DNA of 64,000 bases from VAZQ01 sp963841705 (GTDB lineage Bacteria > Pseudomonadota > Alphaproteobacteria > Rhizobiales > Xanthobacteraceae): the NCBI GenBank assembly GCA_963841705.1, contig CAWJDY010000045.1:62001-126000 (forward strand), in the 5' to 3' direction. The notes beneath the pieces were generated by a model, which ran no database searches, was not told the DNA's origin, and saw only the letters and a list, made by a program, of their open reading frames with translations. Of this stretch, positions 17,094 to 25,908 are shown piece after piece. The position numbers were made by a program, and so were the translations under genes. Each line of letters starts with the position of its first letter. Within the stretch, counting starts at the first letter, position 1.

Positions 17094-19253
17094 ATGATGC
17101 GTCCCATGCTTTCCGCACGCCAATCAGCCATTCGCTTGCTGCAGCTGATGATGATCGCGTCGGTGGTCCTGCCCACCGTGCTGTTCGCTTGGGCATCCTG
17201 GCTTGCCTATCGGCACGAATACGCGATCGCCGATGAGCGCATCGAGCGGTCGCTTGATATTTTGCACGAGCATACGCTCAAGGTCTTTCAAACGGTGGAA
17301 CGCTCGATCTCCGAGGTCGACGAGATCATGCGCGACCTGTCGGATCAGGCCATTCGCAACGATCAGCCGCGCCTGCACGATCGGTTCCAAAGGATCGTAG
17401 CCGAGTTGCCGCAATTGCGCGCCATTTTCCTCATCGACCGCAACGGCGACCCGCTGGTTTCGAGTCAGTTCGCGCAAGTACCCACCGATTTCAATGTGCG
17501 CGACCGCAGCTTCTTCCAGGTGCACGTAACCGGCCATGCCGGCATTTATGTCAGCGAAGTCGTCTCTCCGCGGCTGACCGCCTTTAATACTCCATTCTTT
17601 GTACTTTCACGACGTCGTCCCTCCGTTGACGGCGCGTTCAACGGCGTCGTCGCGGTCGCCGTCCTGCCGCAGTATTTCGAGGAGTTCTACGCTCTGATCG
17701 ATCACAATCCCGGAAGCGCCTATGCGCTGCTTCGAGCGGACGGCAAGTTTCTCGCGCGCTATCCGGAGCTGAATGACCGTCAACGCGCCCTCCAGCCAGG
17801 AAGCGGCCTCCATGCGGCGATCGCGGCAGGGTGGGAACGGGTAATCTACACCATTCCACACTCTCAGCTCGACGCGGCCGAGCGGCGGGTAGGCTTCCTC
17901 AAGCTCGAGGGCTTCCCCGTCTACGCGGTGGCCGGCGTGGAAGCTTCCGCGATCCGGGCGGAATGGCTCACGACCATGGGCAGCCATCTGATCTTCGGAT
18001 TGCCGGCGACCTGCCTGCTCCTGCTCATCATCGGGCTTGCCCTCCACCGCACGCGACGACTACACGCGGAGGCCGACCGCCGCGAAGCTGCCGAAGCCGC
18101 ATTGCGGCAAGCCCAGCGTCTCGAGGCCGTCGGCAAGCTGACCGGGGGAGTGGCGCACGACTTCAACAACCTGCTCATGATCGTGAGCGGCAGCGTGGAG
18201 AGGTTGCGGCGCGATCTAAAAGAGCCAAAACACCTCCGCCTGCTGGATATGATCGCGACCGCCACCAAACGCGGCGAGAGCCTCACGCATCAACTGCTTG
18301 CTTTCTCGCGGCGACGGACGCTGACGCCCTCGGTCATCGACCTCGGCCAGCATCTCCCCGAGCTCAAGGACCTGCTCAACCGGTCCTTGCGCGGCGACGT
18401 CACGACCGAGGTGGAGGTGCGGGGCGACAGCTGCGCCATTAAGGTCGATCCCAATGAGCTCGAGTTCGCATTGCTCAATCTTGCGGTGAATGCGCGCGAC
18501 GCAATGCCGGGAGGGGGCGTGCTGCGCATCACCGCCGAGCCGGTGATGCTCGAAGGCAAGCCGAACGAGCAAGGTCTGCAAGGCGAGTTCGTGGCCATCC
18601 GCGTCGCGGATTCCGGCAGCGGCATTCCCCCTGACGTGTTGCCCCACGTCTTCGAGCCGTTCTTCACCACCAAGGACGTGGGTAAGGGCACGGGTCTCGG
18701 ACTGAGCCAGGTCTCTACCTTCGCGAAGCAAGCTGGCGGTGCAGCCACGATCGCAAGCACCGTCGGTCGCGGGACGGAGGTCACGCTTTATCTGCCGCGC
18801 ACCCAGGAATTGGCAGCCCCTTCCATTGCTCCAGTGGATCACAAGAGCGCGCTTCGGCAGGCCGGGATGGTGTTGCTGGTCGAGGATAATGCGTCCGTGG
18901 CCGAGGTCGCCAGCGCGTATTTCCAGCAACTCGGCTATGAGGTCAAACACTTTGCCCGTGCGCAGGACGCCTTGGCTTGGCTTGCTCAGAACCCCAAGAT
19001 CGATCTCGTATTCTCCGATGTGCTCATGCCGGGCGGAATGAACGGCCTCGAGCTCGGTCGCGCCATCCGCAAGCTCTACCCCCGCATTCCGGTGCTGCTC
19101 ACCACAGGGTTCACCTCCAGCGCTCGCGACGCCGTCGAGCAGGGATTCGTGCTGTTGCAGAGGCCGTTCGATCTTGCGGCACTGGAGCAGGCATTGTTCG
19201 AGCTGCAGACGAAGCAGATCCAGCAGACGCCGCAGCAGCGCGCCGCAGGGTGA
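17094..19253 (+). CDS. Hybrid sensor histidine kinase with receiver domain
   Basis: A 719-residue inner-membrane sensor. TM1 is at about 15-37, a periplasmic Cache-like sensor at 40-290 (IFLIDRNGDPLVSS, then DRSFFQVHVTGHAGIYVSEV), and TM2 at 298-318. The HisKA-type dimerisation helix carries His355 (GGVAHDFNNLL). The HATPase domain has N box NLAVNARDA (462-470), G1 DSGSGI and GKGTGLGLS (530-538). The C-terminal receiver (about 592-710) has acidic E597/D598 and phospho-acceptor D642. The usual receiver Lys before the Pro-Phe turn is Arg here (LLQRPFD). No separate regulator gene is adjacent, so output may be by phosphotransfer, possibly through an Hpt protein. Confidence 0.9.
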   Translation: MMRPMLSARQSAIRLLQLMMIASVVLPTVLFAWASWLAYRHEYAIADERIERSLDILHEHTLKVFQTVERSISEVDEIMRDLSDQAIRNDQPRLHDRFQRIVAELPQLRAIFLIDRNGDPLVSSQFAQVPTDFNVRDRSFFQVHVTGHAGIYVSEVVSPRLTAFNTPFFVLSRRRPSVDGAFNGVVAVAVLPQYFEEFYALIDHNPGSAYALLRADGKFLARYPELNDRQRALQPGSGLHAAIAAGWERVIYTIPHSQLDAAERRVGFLKLEGFPVYAVAGVEASAIRAEWLTTMGSHLIFGLPATCLLLLIIGLALHRTRRLHAEADRREAAEAALRQAQRLEAVGKLTGGVAHDFNNLLMIVSGSVERLRRDLKEPKHLRLLDMIATATKRGESLTHQLLAFSRRRTLTPSVIDLGQHLPELKDLLNRSLRGDVTTEVEVRGDSCAIKVDPNELEFALLNLAVNARDAMPGGGVLRITAEPVMLEGKPNEQGLQGEFVAIRVADSGSGIPPDVLPHVFEPFFTTKDVGKGTGLGLSQVSTFAKQAGGAATIASTVGRGTEVTLYLPRTQELAAPSIAPVDHKSALRQAGMVLLVEDNASVAEVASAYFQQLGYEVKHFARAQDALAWLAQNPKIDLVFSDVLMPGGMNGLELGRAIRKLYPRIPVLLTTGFTSSARDAVEQGFVLLQRPFDLAALEQALFELQTKQIQQTPQQRAAG

Positions 19254-19258
19254 TCCGG

Positions 19259-20290
19259 TCAGCTCGCTGATTTCCCGGACATTGCCCGTTGCATTCCCAG
19301 TCCCACGATCCGCTGCAGCAGCGCGGGATATGCGAGCCCATCCTGAAGCGCTGCCGCTGCAAATTCCTGAGTTTCGGCGATTTCGGGGTTGGGATTCGCC
19401 TCTAGGAAGTACGGAACTCCTTCCGCGGACAGCCGAAAGTCGATGCGGGCGTAGCCGTCAAGCTCCAGCGTCCGAAAGATGCGCTTGGCTGACCGCCGGA
19501 TGCGAGCGCGGGTTTCCGGAGACAGGTCTTTGGCCGGCCCATGCTGAATGCCGCGGCGCTCCTGATAATCGGGATCGTGCTTGACCTTCTCGGTGGCAAT
19601 GAGCCAAGCACCCTGCGCCATGCTGCCAAAAGTCAACTCCCAGATCGGCAGCACGCGCAACCGGTCGTTCCCCAGCACGCCCACATAGAGCTCGCGGCCC
19701 TCGATATATTGCTCCGCAATAGCGGCCGTGCCGATCCGCTCGTGAATGAATGCAACGCGCTCCGCAAGCTTGTCGTCACTATCGACAACTGATGCCTGCG
19801 AGATCCCCAAGGACGCATCCTCGCTCAAGCTTTTGACGATCAGCGGCAGCGGCAGGCGCTTCGGGCGTCGGACCTTGCGATGCTTGGGAAAAACGGCAAA
19901 GGCCGGCACGGGGATACGATGATAATGCACCAGCCATTTGGATAGATCCTTGCCGCGCGCCAGCATCAGGCCGCGTGGATTGCACCCGGTATACGGGATG
20001 CGCATCAACTCGAGGTAGCTTGCCACGTTCTGATCGTAGATGGCTTCGCCGTGAAACTCCTCGATCAGGGTGAAAGCGACGTCCGGCTTCCAGTTCTCGA
20101 TTTCCTCGCGGATCGGCTTGAGCTCGTCGTGCACGCCGAGCGGGCGCACCTCGTGCCCGGCGGCGCGCAGCGTGCTGATGACATCATATTCGGTTTTCCA
20201 GACGTTGATCTCCTGCTCGCTGTACCCCTTGCTCAACTCCGGAGGCATCAGGTCCGAGTGCAGGAGCACCAGGATGCGCAGACGTTTCAT
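19259..20290 (-). CDS. ATP-grasp ligase (D-Ala-D-Ala ligase-like)
   Basis: A 343-residue ATP-grasp enzyme that would join a carboxylate to an amine using ATP. Visible parts are the N-terminal Rossmann-like region (RILVLLHSDLMPP), the ATP-grasp Lys strand (LPLIVKSLSEDASLGISQAS), EQYIEGRELYVGVLG, and the metal-binding end DGYARIDFRLSAEGVPYFLE followed by ANPNPE (E-x-N). The D-Ala ligase phosphate and substrate motifs are only loosely kept, so the substrate is probably not D-alanine. Start ATG 20290 overlaps the stop of the upstream metallopeptidase gene by 4 bp, showing translational coupling. It converges on the kinase gene with a 5-bp gap. Confidence 0.85.
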   Translation of the reverse strand: MKRLRILVLLHSDLMPPELSKGYSEQEINVWKTEYDVISTLRAAGHEVRPLGVHDELKPIREEIENWKPDVAFTLIEEFHGEAIYDQNVASYLELMRIPYTGCNPRGLMLARGKDLSKWLVHYHRIPVPAFAVFPKHRKVRRPKRLPLPLIVKSLSEDASLGISQASVVDSDDKLAERVAFIHERIGTAAIAEQYIEGRELYVGVLGNDRLRVLPIWELTFGSMAQGAWLIATEKVKHDPDYQERRGIQHGPAKDLSPETRARIRRSAKRIFRTLELDGYARIDFRLSAEGVPYFLEANPNPEIAETQEFAAAALQDGLAYPALLQRIVGLGMQRAMSGKSAS

Positions 20291-21315
20291 AGCGCGATCC
20301 ACCTTCGCCGCAGGGGACCAAACAGCGCATGCACCGTCTTCGCCGTCAACAACACGGTGAATTCCATCATCAGCCTTCGCTCCGCGCCGACCGCGCGCAG
20401 ATTAAGCTCGCGACAGCGCACTATCATGTCGTCGAGAACAGCGTCCAAGGTGAGCTGGTATTCGCCCGTCCAGTTCGAGACCAGCTCTCTGATCCTCGCA
20501 CGATGATGCCTGATGAAAGTCGAAGCCGCCTGAGATCGCCAGTGCCGTGGATCGGAGGAGAACAACCGCTGCAGGTCACGGTCGTAGGTCCTCGGGGTAT
20601 CAAAGGCGTAGAGAGCACGCTTCTTCTTGTAATGTTCGGCAAGAGTGCTGGTCATCTGGCTTAGCGGATCGACCCGTTCCCGGCGAGTGAGCAACGGTCG
20701 TTTGTTGGCGATCTCAGCCATCAGGTCATCGACATATTCCAGCTTCTTGAGCGCCGGCCAGCCCTCATACCGCGTGCGCCAGTTCGAGCGGGGCCGCAGC
20801 CAGACCGCAAATGTTTCGGCGAAGTCCTCGTCCGGATGACTCTGCGCATACCACAGGCGCAGATGCTGCACGAACTGCCGGCTCGCCGGATTCGGCCGGT
20901 AATATCGGGGATAGCGTCGCGATGATGGCCCGAACAGCTGCTGCCAGGCGCGGCGACGCTGAAGCTGATAAGCGTGCTGAACAACGTGCCCGGCTTCATG
21001 ACGAAGAATGCGCATGCATTCCGACCAGGTGCCTCCCTCAACATCGATGATCTCTTTCTTCTCCAGCTGCATCAGCCGCGGGTGCGCCAGGTAGAAAGGG
21101 AACGCAATCCCCGGCGTGCTGTCCGGGCTGAACCATTCGCTCGAGATCCAGGCATGTGGCCGCACCCGGATGTCGCACTCTTCCAGCTCCTGATGCAGAG
21201 CGTTCAGGCAGTCCTCGAGCCAGGTGCCCTCGACAGTGACCCTGAGGTCGCGCAGGCGGAGCTGCAGCAACTGCTCGTCGGTCATGGACGCCCAGGCAAA
21301 TTTCTTGCGCGGCAT
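20287..21315 (-). CDS. Putative zinc metallopeptidase (Peptidase_Mx-like)
   Basis: A 342-residue protein without a signal peptide. The zincin motif is RHEAGHVVQHAYQL (H106, E107, H110). Downstream acidic residues in HPDEDFAETFAVWLRP (E163 or E167) could supply the third zinc ligand. The C-terminal 140 residues are helical and Arg-rich. The family matches 'putative zinc-binding metallopeptidase' proteins of alphaproteobacteria. It is first in a two-gene operon with the ATP-grasp ligase (ATGA overlap), suggesting that one enzyme makes and the other cuts or trims the same peptide or amide product. This pairing is seen in the sequence, while the shared pathway is inference. Confidence 0.8.
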   Translation of the reverse strand: MPRKKFAWASMTDEQLLQLRLRDLRVTVEGTWLEDCLNALHQELEECDIRVRPHAWISSEWFSPDSTPGIAFPFYLAHPRLMQLEKKEIIDVEGGTWSECMRILRHEAGHVVQHAYQLQRRRAWQQLFGPSSRRYPRYYRPNPASRQFVQHLRLWYAQSHPDEDFAETFAVWLRPRSNWRTRYEGWPALKKLEYVDDLMAEIANKRPLLTRRERVDPLSQMTSTLAEHYKKKRALYAFDTPRTYDRDLQRLFSSDPRHWRSQAASTFIRHHRARIRELVSNWTGEYQLTLDAVLDDMIVRCRELNLRAVGAERRLMMEFTVLLTAKTVHALFGPLRRRWIAL

Positions 21316-21397
21316 GGTGTTCTCAAAACTTAAGGGGGATTCGACTATCTGATGGCGTCATGAAAGGCGGACAACGACAATCGCAGCTGCTGCAAAC

Positions 21398-22372
21398 CTA
21401 TTGCTCCGCATTGGCTGCGGAGAGCGATCTCGCCAGCGGGGCCCATCGTATCGTCTCCGCCTCCACGAAAGCCGTGAATTCCTGCGGAGACATCGGCTTT
21501 GTCTCTATGCCGTCAAGCTCAAGCCGCTGCTGCAGCTCCGGCGATCGCATGGCCTCGAGCGTTTCGCGGCTGAGCTCGTTTACGACAATTGGCGGCAGGC
21601 CCTTTGGTCCTGAGAGCGCAAACCAGGTGGCTGCAACGAGATCCACGCCGACCTCTTTGAGTGTCGGAATGTCGGGAAAGCCCGCCATGCGCCCTTCCGA
21701 CGTGGCCGCGAGGGCGAGCACGCGTCCTGCGCGGATCTGCTCGGCCGCGGTCGAGAGGGTCATGGTTCCAAGCTTGACGTGACCGGCGACGAGATCCATC
21801 AGCGCGGGTCCAGCGCCTTTATAGGGGATCTGGTTTATTCGATATTTTTCCTGCCGCGCAACGTATTCGGCGATGAGGGCGCCATGGGAGCCCGCTCCGG
21901 CAGAGCCACAGCTCATCGGCTCCTTGGCAGCTCGCGCGATGGCAACGAAATCTTTGAAGGTCGTAGCGCCCAGGGACGGGTGGGCCAGCATCACGGCAGG
22001 TGGACCGCCCAGATAGGCAATGTGGGTAAAATCGCGCACCCCGTCATAGCCGAGATGGCCGTTGAAAGCCGGCGCGATCACATTGGCTGCGATGCTGGAA
22101 ACGACGAGAGTATACCCGTCGGGTTCAGCTGCTGCTCCGGCCGCAGTCCCCACCACTCCACCGCCGCTGGCCCGGTTCTCGACATAGAACTGCTGCCCGA
22201 ATGCGATCGAGAGATGCTCGGCGATGATGCGGCCCAGGATGTCCGCGGCCCCGCCGGGCGCAAGCGGCACAATGATTTTTACCGGCCGATTTGGCCAGCT
22301 CTGCGCCTGCGCCCCGCCGCAGGCTGCGCATGCAACCACAGCACCCGTGACTATTGCGCGAACGAGCCTCAT
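21398..22372 (-). CDS. Bug-family (TctC-like) substrate-binding protein
   Basis: A 324-residue periplasmic binding protein of the tripartite tricarboxylate transporter (Bug) family, expected to capture small carboxylates. It has a signal peptide (about 1-23), WPNRPVKIIVPLAPGGAADI at the ligand-loop start, the GSAGAGSHGAL and IPYKGAGPALMDLVAGHVKL hallmarks, and DIPTLKEVGVD. The membrane subunits TctA and TctB are absent from the window. It is divergent from a TauD-like dioxygenase gene 32 bp away, so the two may share control and substrate. Confidence 0.88.
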   Translation of the reverse strand: MRLVRAIVTGAVVACAACGGAQAQSWPNRPVKIIVPLAPGGAADILGRIIAEHLSIAFGQQFYVENRASGGGVVGTAAGAAAEPDGYTLVVSSIAANVIAPAFNGHLGYDGVRDFTHIAYLGGPPAVMLAHPSLGATTFKDFVAIARAAKEPMSCGSAGAGSHGALIAEYVARQEKYRINQIPYKGAGPALMDLVAGHVKLGTMTLSTAAEQIRAGRVLALAATSEGRMAGFPDIPTLKEVGVDLVAATWFALSGPKGLPPIVVNELSRETLEAMRSPELQQRLELDGIETKPMSPQEFTAFVEAETIRWAPLARSLSAANAEQ

Positions 22373-22404
22373 GGCTTCTATTGTTTAGCCCAGGAGACCC
22401 TCGC

Positions 22405-23271
22405 ATGTCCCTCGCCACATCCCTCCTCGTGAGGCGGCTCTCGCCGGCGCTCGGTGCTGAAATCGTAGGGCTCGATCTGCGCCATGAGCTCACGGCCGGG
22501 ACAATGGCCGATATTCTTGATGCCTGGCACCAACATCTGGTGCTGGTGTTCAGGGAGCAGCAGCTGTCCGAGGATGAGCAGATCCGGTTCGCCGGACATT
22601 TCGGCGTGCTGGAGAAACGCAGACGCCCCTCCGAGGCTCGCCACGAGGCTGCAAGAATAAAGTACCCCGAGCTCACGATGCTCGTGTCCAACATCCGCGA
22701 GAACGGGAAACTCATCGGCTCGCTGCCTGACGGCGAGATGCACTTCCATTCCGATTTTTGTTATCTGGAGAAGCCGGCCAAGGGCACCTTCCTTTACGCG
22801 ATCGAGGTTCCCTCCCAGGGCGGCGACACGTTGTTTCTCAACATGTACAAGGCGTACGAGACGCTCCCCCCTGCGCTGGAGGCGGGCATCGAAGGCCGCA
22901 AAGCGGTGAATGCCTATCTTTATGACTCGCCCACGCGCGAGATCAATGGTGCCAAGCTCGACCTGTCCATCGCCCCGCATTTCGCGCAGCCGATCGTGCG
23001 CACCCATCCCGAGACGAGGCGCAAGGCGCTCTACGTCAATCGTCTGATGACCTGGAGCGTGGAGGGTATGGACCAGACGCAAGGCGCTGCATTGCTGGAT
23101 CAGCTGTTCGATCATATCGAGCAGGACCAGTTCATCTATGCGCACCACTGGCGGGTCGGCGATCTCGTTATGTGGGACAATCGCTGCACGCTCCATGCCC
23201 GCACCGATTTCAGCAACAAGGAGCGGCGGCTGCTACGGCGCAATGTCGTCGCCGGCGACCCGGCGTTCTGA
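22405..23271 (+). CDS. TauD/TfdA-family Fe(II)/2-oxoglutarate dioxygenase
   Basis: A 288-residue non-haem iron oxygenase that would hydroxylate its substrate while decarboxylating 2-oxoglutarate, in the cytoplasm. The iron ligands are visible: H115-S-D117 (MHFHSDFCYLEKP) and the distal H264 (MWDNRCTLHART), with R275 placed to bind the co-substrate. ATG 22405 follows CAGGAG at good spacing and gives the family N-terminus (SLLVRRLSPALGAEIVGLDL), so the longer frame from 22354 is rejected. Taurine, sulfonate or phenoxyacetate-type substrates are all possible. Confidence 0.88.
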   Translation: MSLATSLLVRRLSPALGAEIVGLDLRHELTAGTMADILDAWHQHLVLVFREQQLSEDEQIRFAGHFGVLEKRRRPSEARHEAARIKYPELTMLVSNIRENGKLIGSLPDGEMHFHSDFCYLEKPAKGTFLYAIEVPSQGGDTLFLNMYKAYETLPPALEAGIEGRKAVNAYLYDSPTREINGAKLDLSIAPHFAQPIVRTHPETRRKALYVNRLMTWSVEGMDQTQGAALLDQLFDHIEQDQFIYAHHWRVGDLVMWDNRCTLHARTDFSNKERRLLRRNVVAGDPAF

Positions 23272-23274
23272 AAG

Positions 23275-23303
23275 GTAGGGGCGGGTTTGAAACCCGCCCC
23301 TAC
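23275..23303. repeat. Perfect 29-bp palindrome
   Basis: GTAGGGGCGGGTTT, G, AAACCCGCCCCTAC: two perfect 14-base arms just after the dioxygenase stop. It probably acts as a terminator or REP element. Degenerate relatives lie at 52707-52731 and 56227-56253. Confidence 0.7.
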
Positions 23304-23515
23304 GCGCAAGGTCGACTGAAACTCTTTTGGCTCCTCCAGCGCGTCCTGGCAGGGGTGCCGCCGCCTCCTGTGCCGCCTTGTCCCGTCGTGCTGGGGGCCG
23401 ACGTGGTTGTGCTCGGTCCAGTCGCGGTGTGGGTCGGGCTCCTGTTGACTGCATAGGCTATGGCAGCCACCACGATGACAATGACGCCAATGGCAGCGAC
23501 GATGGAGCCGCCGTT
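23300..23515 (-). pseudogene. Possible small membrane-protein remnant
   Basis: An open minus-strand frame without an ATG encodes GSIVAAIGVIVIVVVAAIAY, then a Ser/Thr/Gly-rich tail (THTATGPSTTTSAPSTTGQG). This looks like a one-helix membrane protein with a low-complexity exterior. A TAG closes the frame directly upstream, so the start appears lost. It could be a chance frame. Confidence 0.25.
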
Positions 23516-23550
23516 CTAGCGCCATCTCTGCCTGCAATTGGGGTCATCGC

Positions 23551-24639
23551 ATGATTGCAATTTCTCCGACGATAGTCGTCGAGGATGATCCCTGGACACG
23601 ATTGATCGGCGTGGTGCTCGACCCCACGACCACACCCGAACGATTTGCCGCCTTCTGCGATTTCATGTCGCCGGACGAGCCGAACTTTGCCGTCTGGTGC
23701 GATGGCTTGAGGAAGGCTGTCGGGCGGCTCTTTCCCAGCGATATCCTGCTGGTGTCCTCGCAAGCTGACCTGCGTCAAAATCTCTCTGCGGCGCGTGGGT
23801 TGGTCGTCGAATCTTTGGCGGTAGGACACGATGAGCTTGCATGTGCGCCGCATCTCAAGGTGGTTCACAAATACGGCGCCGTGCTGCGCAACATCGACGC
23901 GGCCGCGTGTCGGGCCGCCGGCGTGGCGGTGCATGGCATCCGCCGGCGTGCCAATATCTCGTGTGCGGAGCATGCCTTCGCGCTGATGCTCGCGCTCGCA
24001 AGGCGCATTCACCGTGTGAATGGGCTGATCAGCATCGAGCAGCTTGCGGCCGCGGGATTGTGGTACCGACCCTTCGACCGCCGGCACGTTCCGGGGGCAA
24101 ACTTCGGCCGTATTCCCGGAATGCGCAACCTCAACGGCAGCACAATCGGGATCATCGGGCTAGGCGAGATCGGGCGCGAGATTGCGTTGCGCGCCGCCGC
24201 GTTCGGAATGCAGATCTTCTATTTTCAGCGCACACGCCTGCCACCGGGCGAAGAGGAGGCGCTGCAGGTTTCCTATCGGCCGCTGGAGAGCCTGCTCGCC
24301 CAAAGCGACTGGGTCATTCCGCAGGTACCGGGGGGTCAATCGACATTGCATCTCCTCGACCGAGAGCGATTGGCGATGATGAAGCGGGGTGCCTGCCTCA
24401 TCAATGTCTCGCGCGCCGAAGTGGTGGAGCGCAATGCTTTGCTCGACGCGCTGCGCTCAGGGCAGCTTGGCGGTTGTGCGCTCGATCCGCTTTATCAAGC
24501 GCCCGGCCGCAGCGATGATGAGCTGCTGGCATTCGAGAATGTGATCCTGACGCCGCACATGGCCGGCTCTCCGCGTTTCAACGGGCTCAAAGACATCGAA
24601 GAGCTGATCAAAAACCTGGCCCAGGCATTAGGCGCATGA
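23551..24639 (+). CDS. D-isomer 2-hydroxyacid dehydrogenase family protein
   Basis: A 362-residue NAD-dependent dehydrogenase of the phosphoglycerate/formate dehydrogenase type. It has an N-terminal substrate domain, then GSTIGIIGLGEIGREIALRA (NAD site, 198-217), catalytic Arg288 (INVSRAEVVE) and His336 (ILTPHMAG). The catalytic Glu normally found in the 'D-F--EP' segment is missing: here it reads LDPLYQAP, with Ala317 at that place. Activity may be changed or lost. The first 60 residues are longer than usual. It follows the TauD-like gene after 280 bp. Confidence 0.85.
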   Translation: MIAISPTIVVEDDPWTRLIGVVLDPTTTPERFAAFCDFMSPDEPNFAVWCDGLRKAVGRLFPSDILLVSSQADLRQNLSAARGLVVESLAVGHDELACAPHLKVVHKYGAVLRNIDAAACRAAGVAVHGIRRRANISCAEHAFALMLALARRIHRVNGLISIEQLAAAGLWYRPFDRRHVPGANFGRIPGMRNLNGSTIGIIGLGEIGREIALRAAAFGMQIFYFQRTRLPPGEEEALQVSYRPLESLLAQSDWVIPQVPGGQSTLHLLDRERLAMMKRGACLINVSRAEVVERNALLDALRSGQLGGCALDPLYQAPGRSDDELLAFENVILTPHMAGSPRFNGLKDIEELIKNLAQALGA

Positions 24640-24642
24640 AGG

Positions 24643-25908
24643 TCAGCGCGGTGATGCTGCTTCGGGAGCCAGCTTGTCGATGCGCCGCAGTTGCGGGAAA
24701 ACGCACATCCAGATCAGCATGACAATAATGGCGCCGACCCCGCCGATCAGCGCCGAAGGCACCGCCCCCAGCCACGCGGCGACGACGCCGGCGCGAAATT
24801 CGCCGAGCGACCCGGATGATCCGGTGAACATCGAGTTCACCGCCAACACCCGGCCGAGCATGTCGTGGGGAGTGCGCATCTGAATGAGCGACACGCGAAT
24901 GACGACGCTGACCGCGTCGGCGGCGCCATAGACTGCAAGCGCGAGGCATGACATCAGGATCGAAGTGGAGAGCGCAAAGAGAAGGCTCGCCGCCCCGAAT
25001 GCTCCCACCGCAGCGAGCATGATCTTACCGGCACTGCCGGTGATCGCATGGCGCGCGAGCACGATCGAGGCGGTCAGCGCACCGACGGCCGGTGCGGAGC
25101 GCAGGACGCCGAGCGCCCACGGACCGGTATCGAGGATGTCGCGGGCATAGATCGGCAACAGCGCCGTGACGCCCCCGAGCAGGACAGCAAAGAGATCGAG
25201 CGAGATGGCACCCAACAAGACAGGTCGGCGCAGGATATAGGAGAACCCGGCGAACAGCGTCTCGACACTCAACGGCTTGGGGTCGGACTTGCGCGTCAGC
25301 TGGACCCCGCCGATCAACACGCTGGCGGCGATGAAGACAACGGTGCAGACGGCGTAGACGACGGTCGGGCCCAATCCATACAGCAGGCCCCCGAGGGAAG
25401 GCCCGCAGATCACGGCCGTCTGCTGTGCACCGGCGGAGGCGGCGATGGCACGGGGCAGCAGCACGGTCGGCACCAGTCCCGGCAGAAGCGCCTGCATGGC
25501 CGGCAACTCGAATGCTCTCGCGGTGGCTGACAGGAACAGCAGGGTCAGCATGCTGTCCCGGCCGAGCCACCCGCCGGCGCTTCCCAGCGCAAGAGCAAGC
25601 GCCGTAACCGCTTTTGCAATCTGACAAAAGCCGGCGATACGATGCCGGTCCAGTCGATCCGCCACCTGCCCGATCAGGACCGACAACGTCACCACCGGGA
25701 AAAATTGCACAAGCCCGACGAGCCCCAGATCCAGCGGGTCGTTGGTGAGCTCATAGATCTGCCAGGCTATGGCCACGCCTTGCATCATGAACGCGCCGTT
25801 GCTGAAGGTGCGCGCATGCCAGAACAGAACGAAGGATCGATGGTCCAGCAACCGCGATCTCGAGGCGACAGGGGGCTCGGACACGGGCAAAGGCACGGGG
25901 TAGATCAA
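24643..25908 (-). CDS. MFS transporter (MFS_3/EntS-like)
   Basis: A 421-residue 12-helix inner-membrane carrier. Visible signs are the MFS loop motif GQVADRLDRHRI at about 79-90, LLDHRSFVLFWHARTFSNGA at the N-terminus as in MFS_3 exporters, and repeated glycine-rich helices. It overlaps the ring-hydroxylating dioxygenase beta gene by 4 bp and is the last gene of that minus-strand run. It may import the aromatic substrate or export a product. Confidence 0.82.
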   Translation of the reverse strand: MIYPVPLPVSEPPVASRSRLLDHRSFVLFWHARTFSNGAFMMQGVAIAWQIYELTNDPLDLGLVGLVQFFPVVTLSVLIGQVADRLDRHRIAGFCQIAKAVTALALALGSAGGWLGRDSMLTLLFLSATARAFELPAMQALLPGLVPTVLLPRAIAASAGAQQTAVICGPSLGGLLYGLGPTVVYAVCTVVFIAASVLIGGVQLTRKSDPKPLSVETLFAGFSYILRRPVLLGAISLDLFAVLLGGVTALLPIYARDILDTGPWALGVLRSAPAVGALTASIVLARHAITGSAGKIMLAAVGAFGAASLLFALSTSILMSCLALAVYGAADAVSVVIRVSLIQMRTPHDMLGRVLAVNSMFTGSSGSLGEFRAGVVAAWLGAVPSALIGGVGAIIVMLIWMCVFPQLRRIDKLAPEAASPR

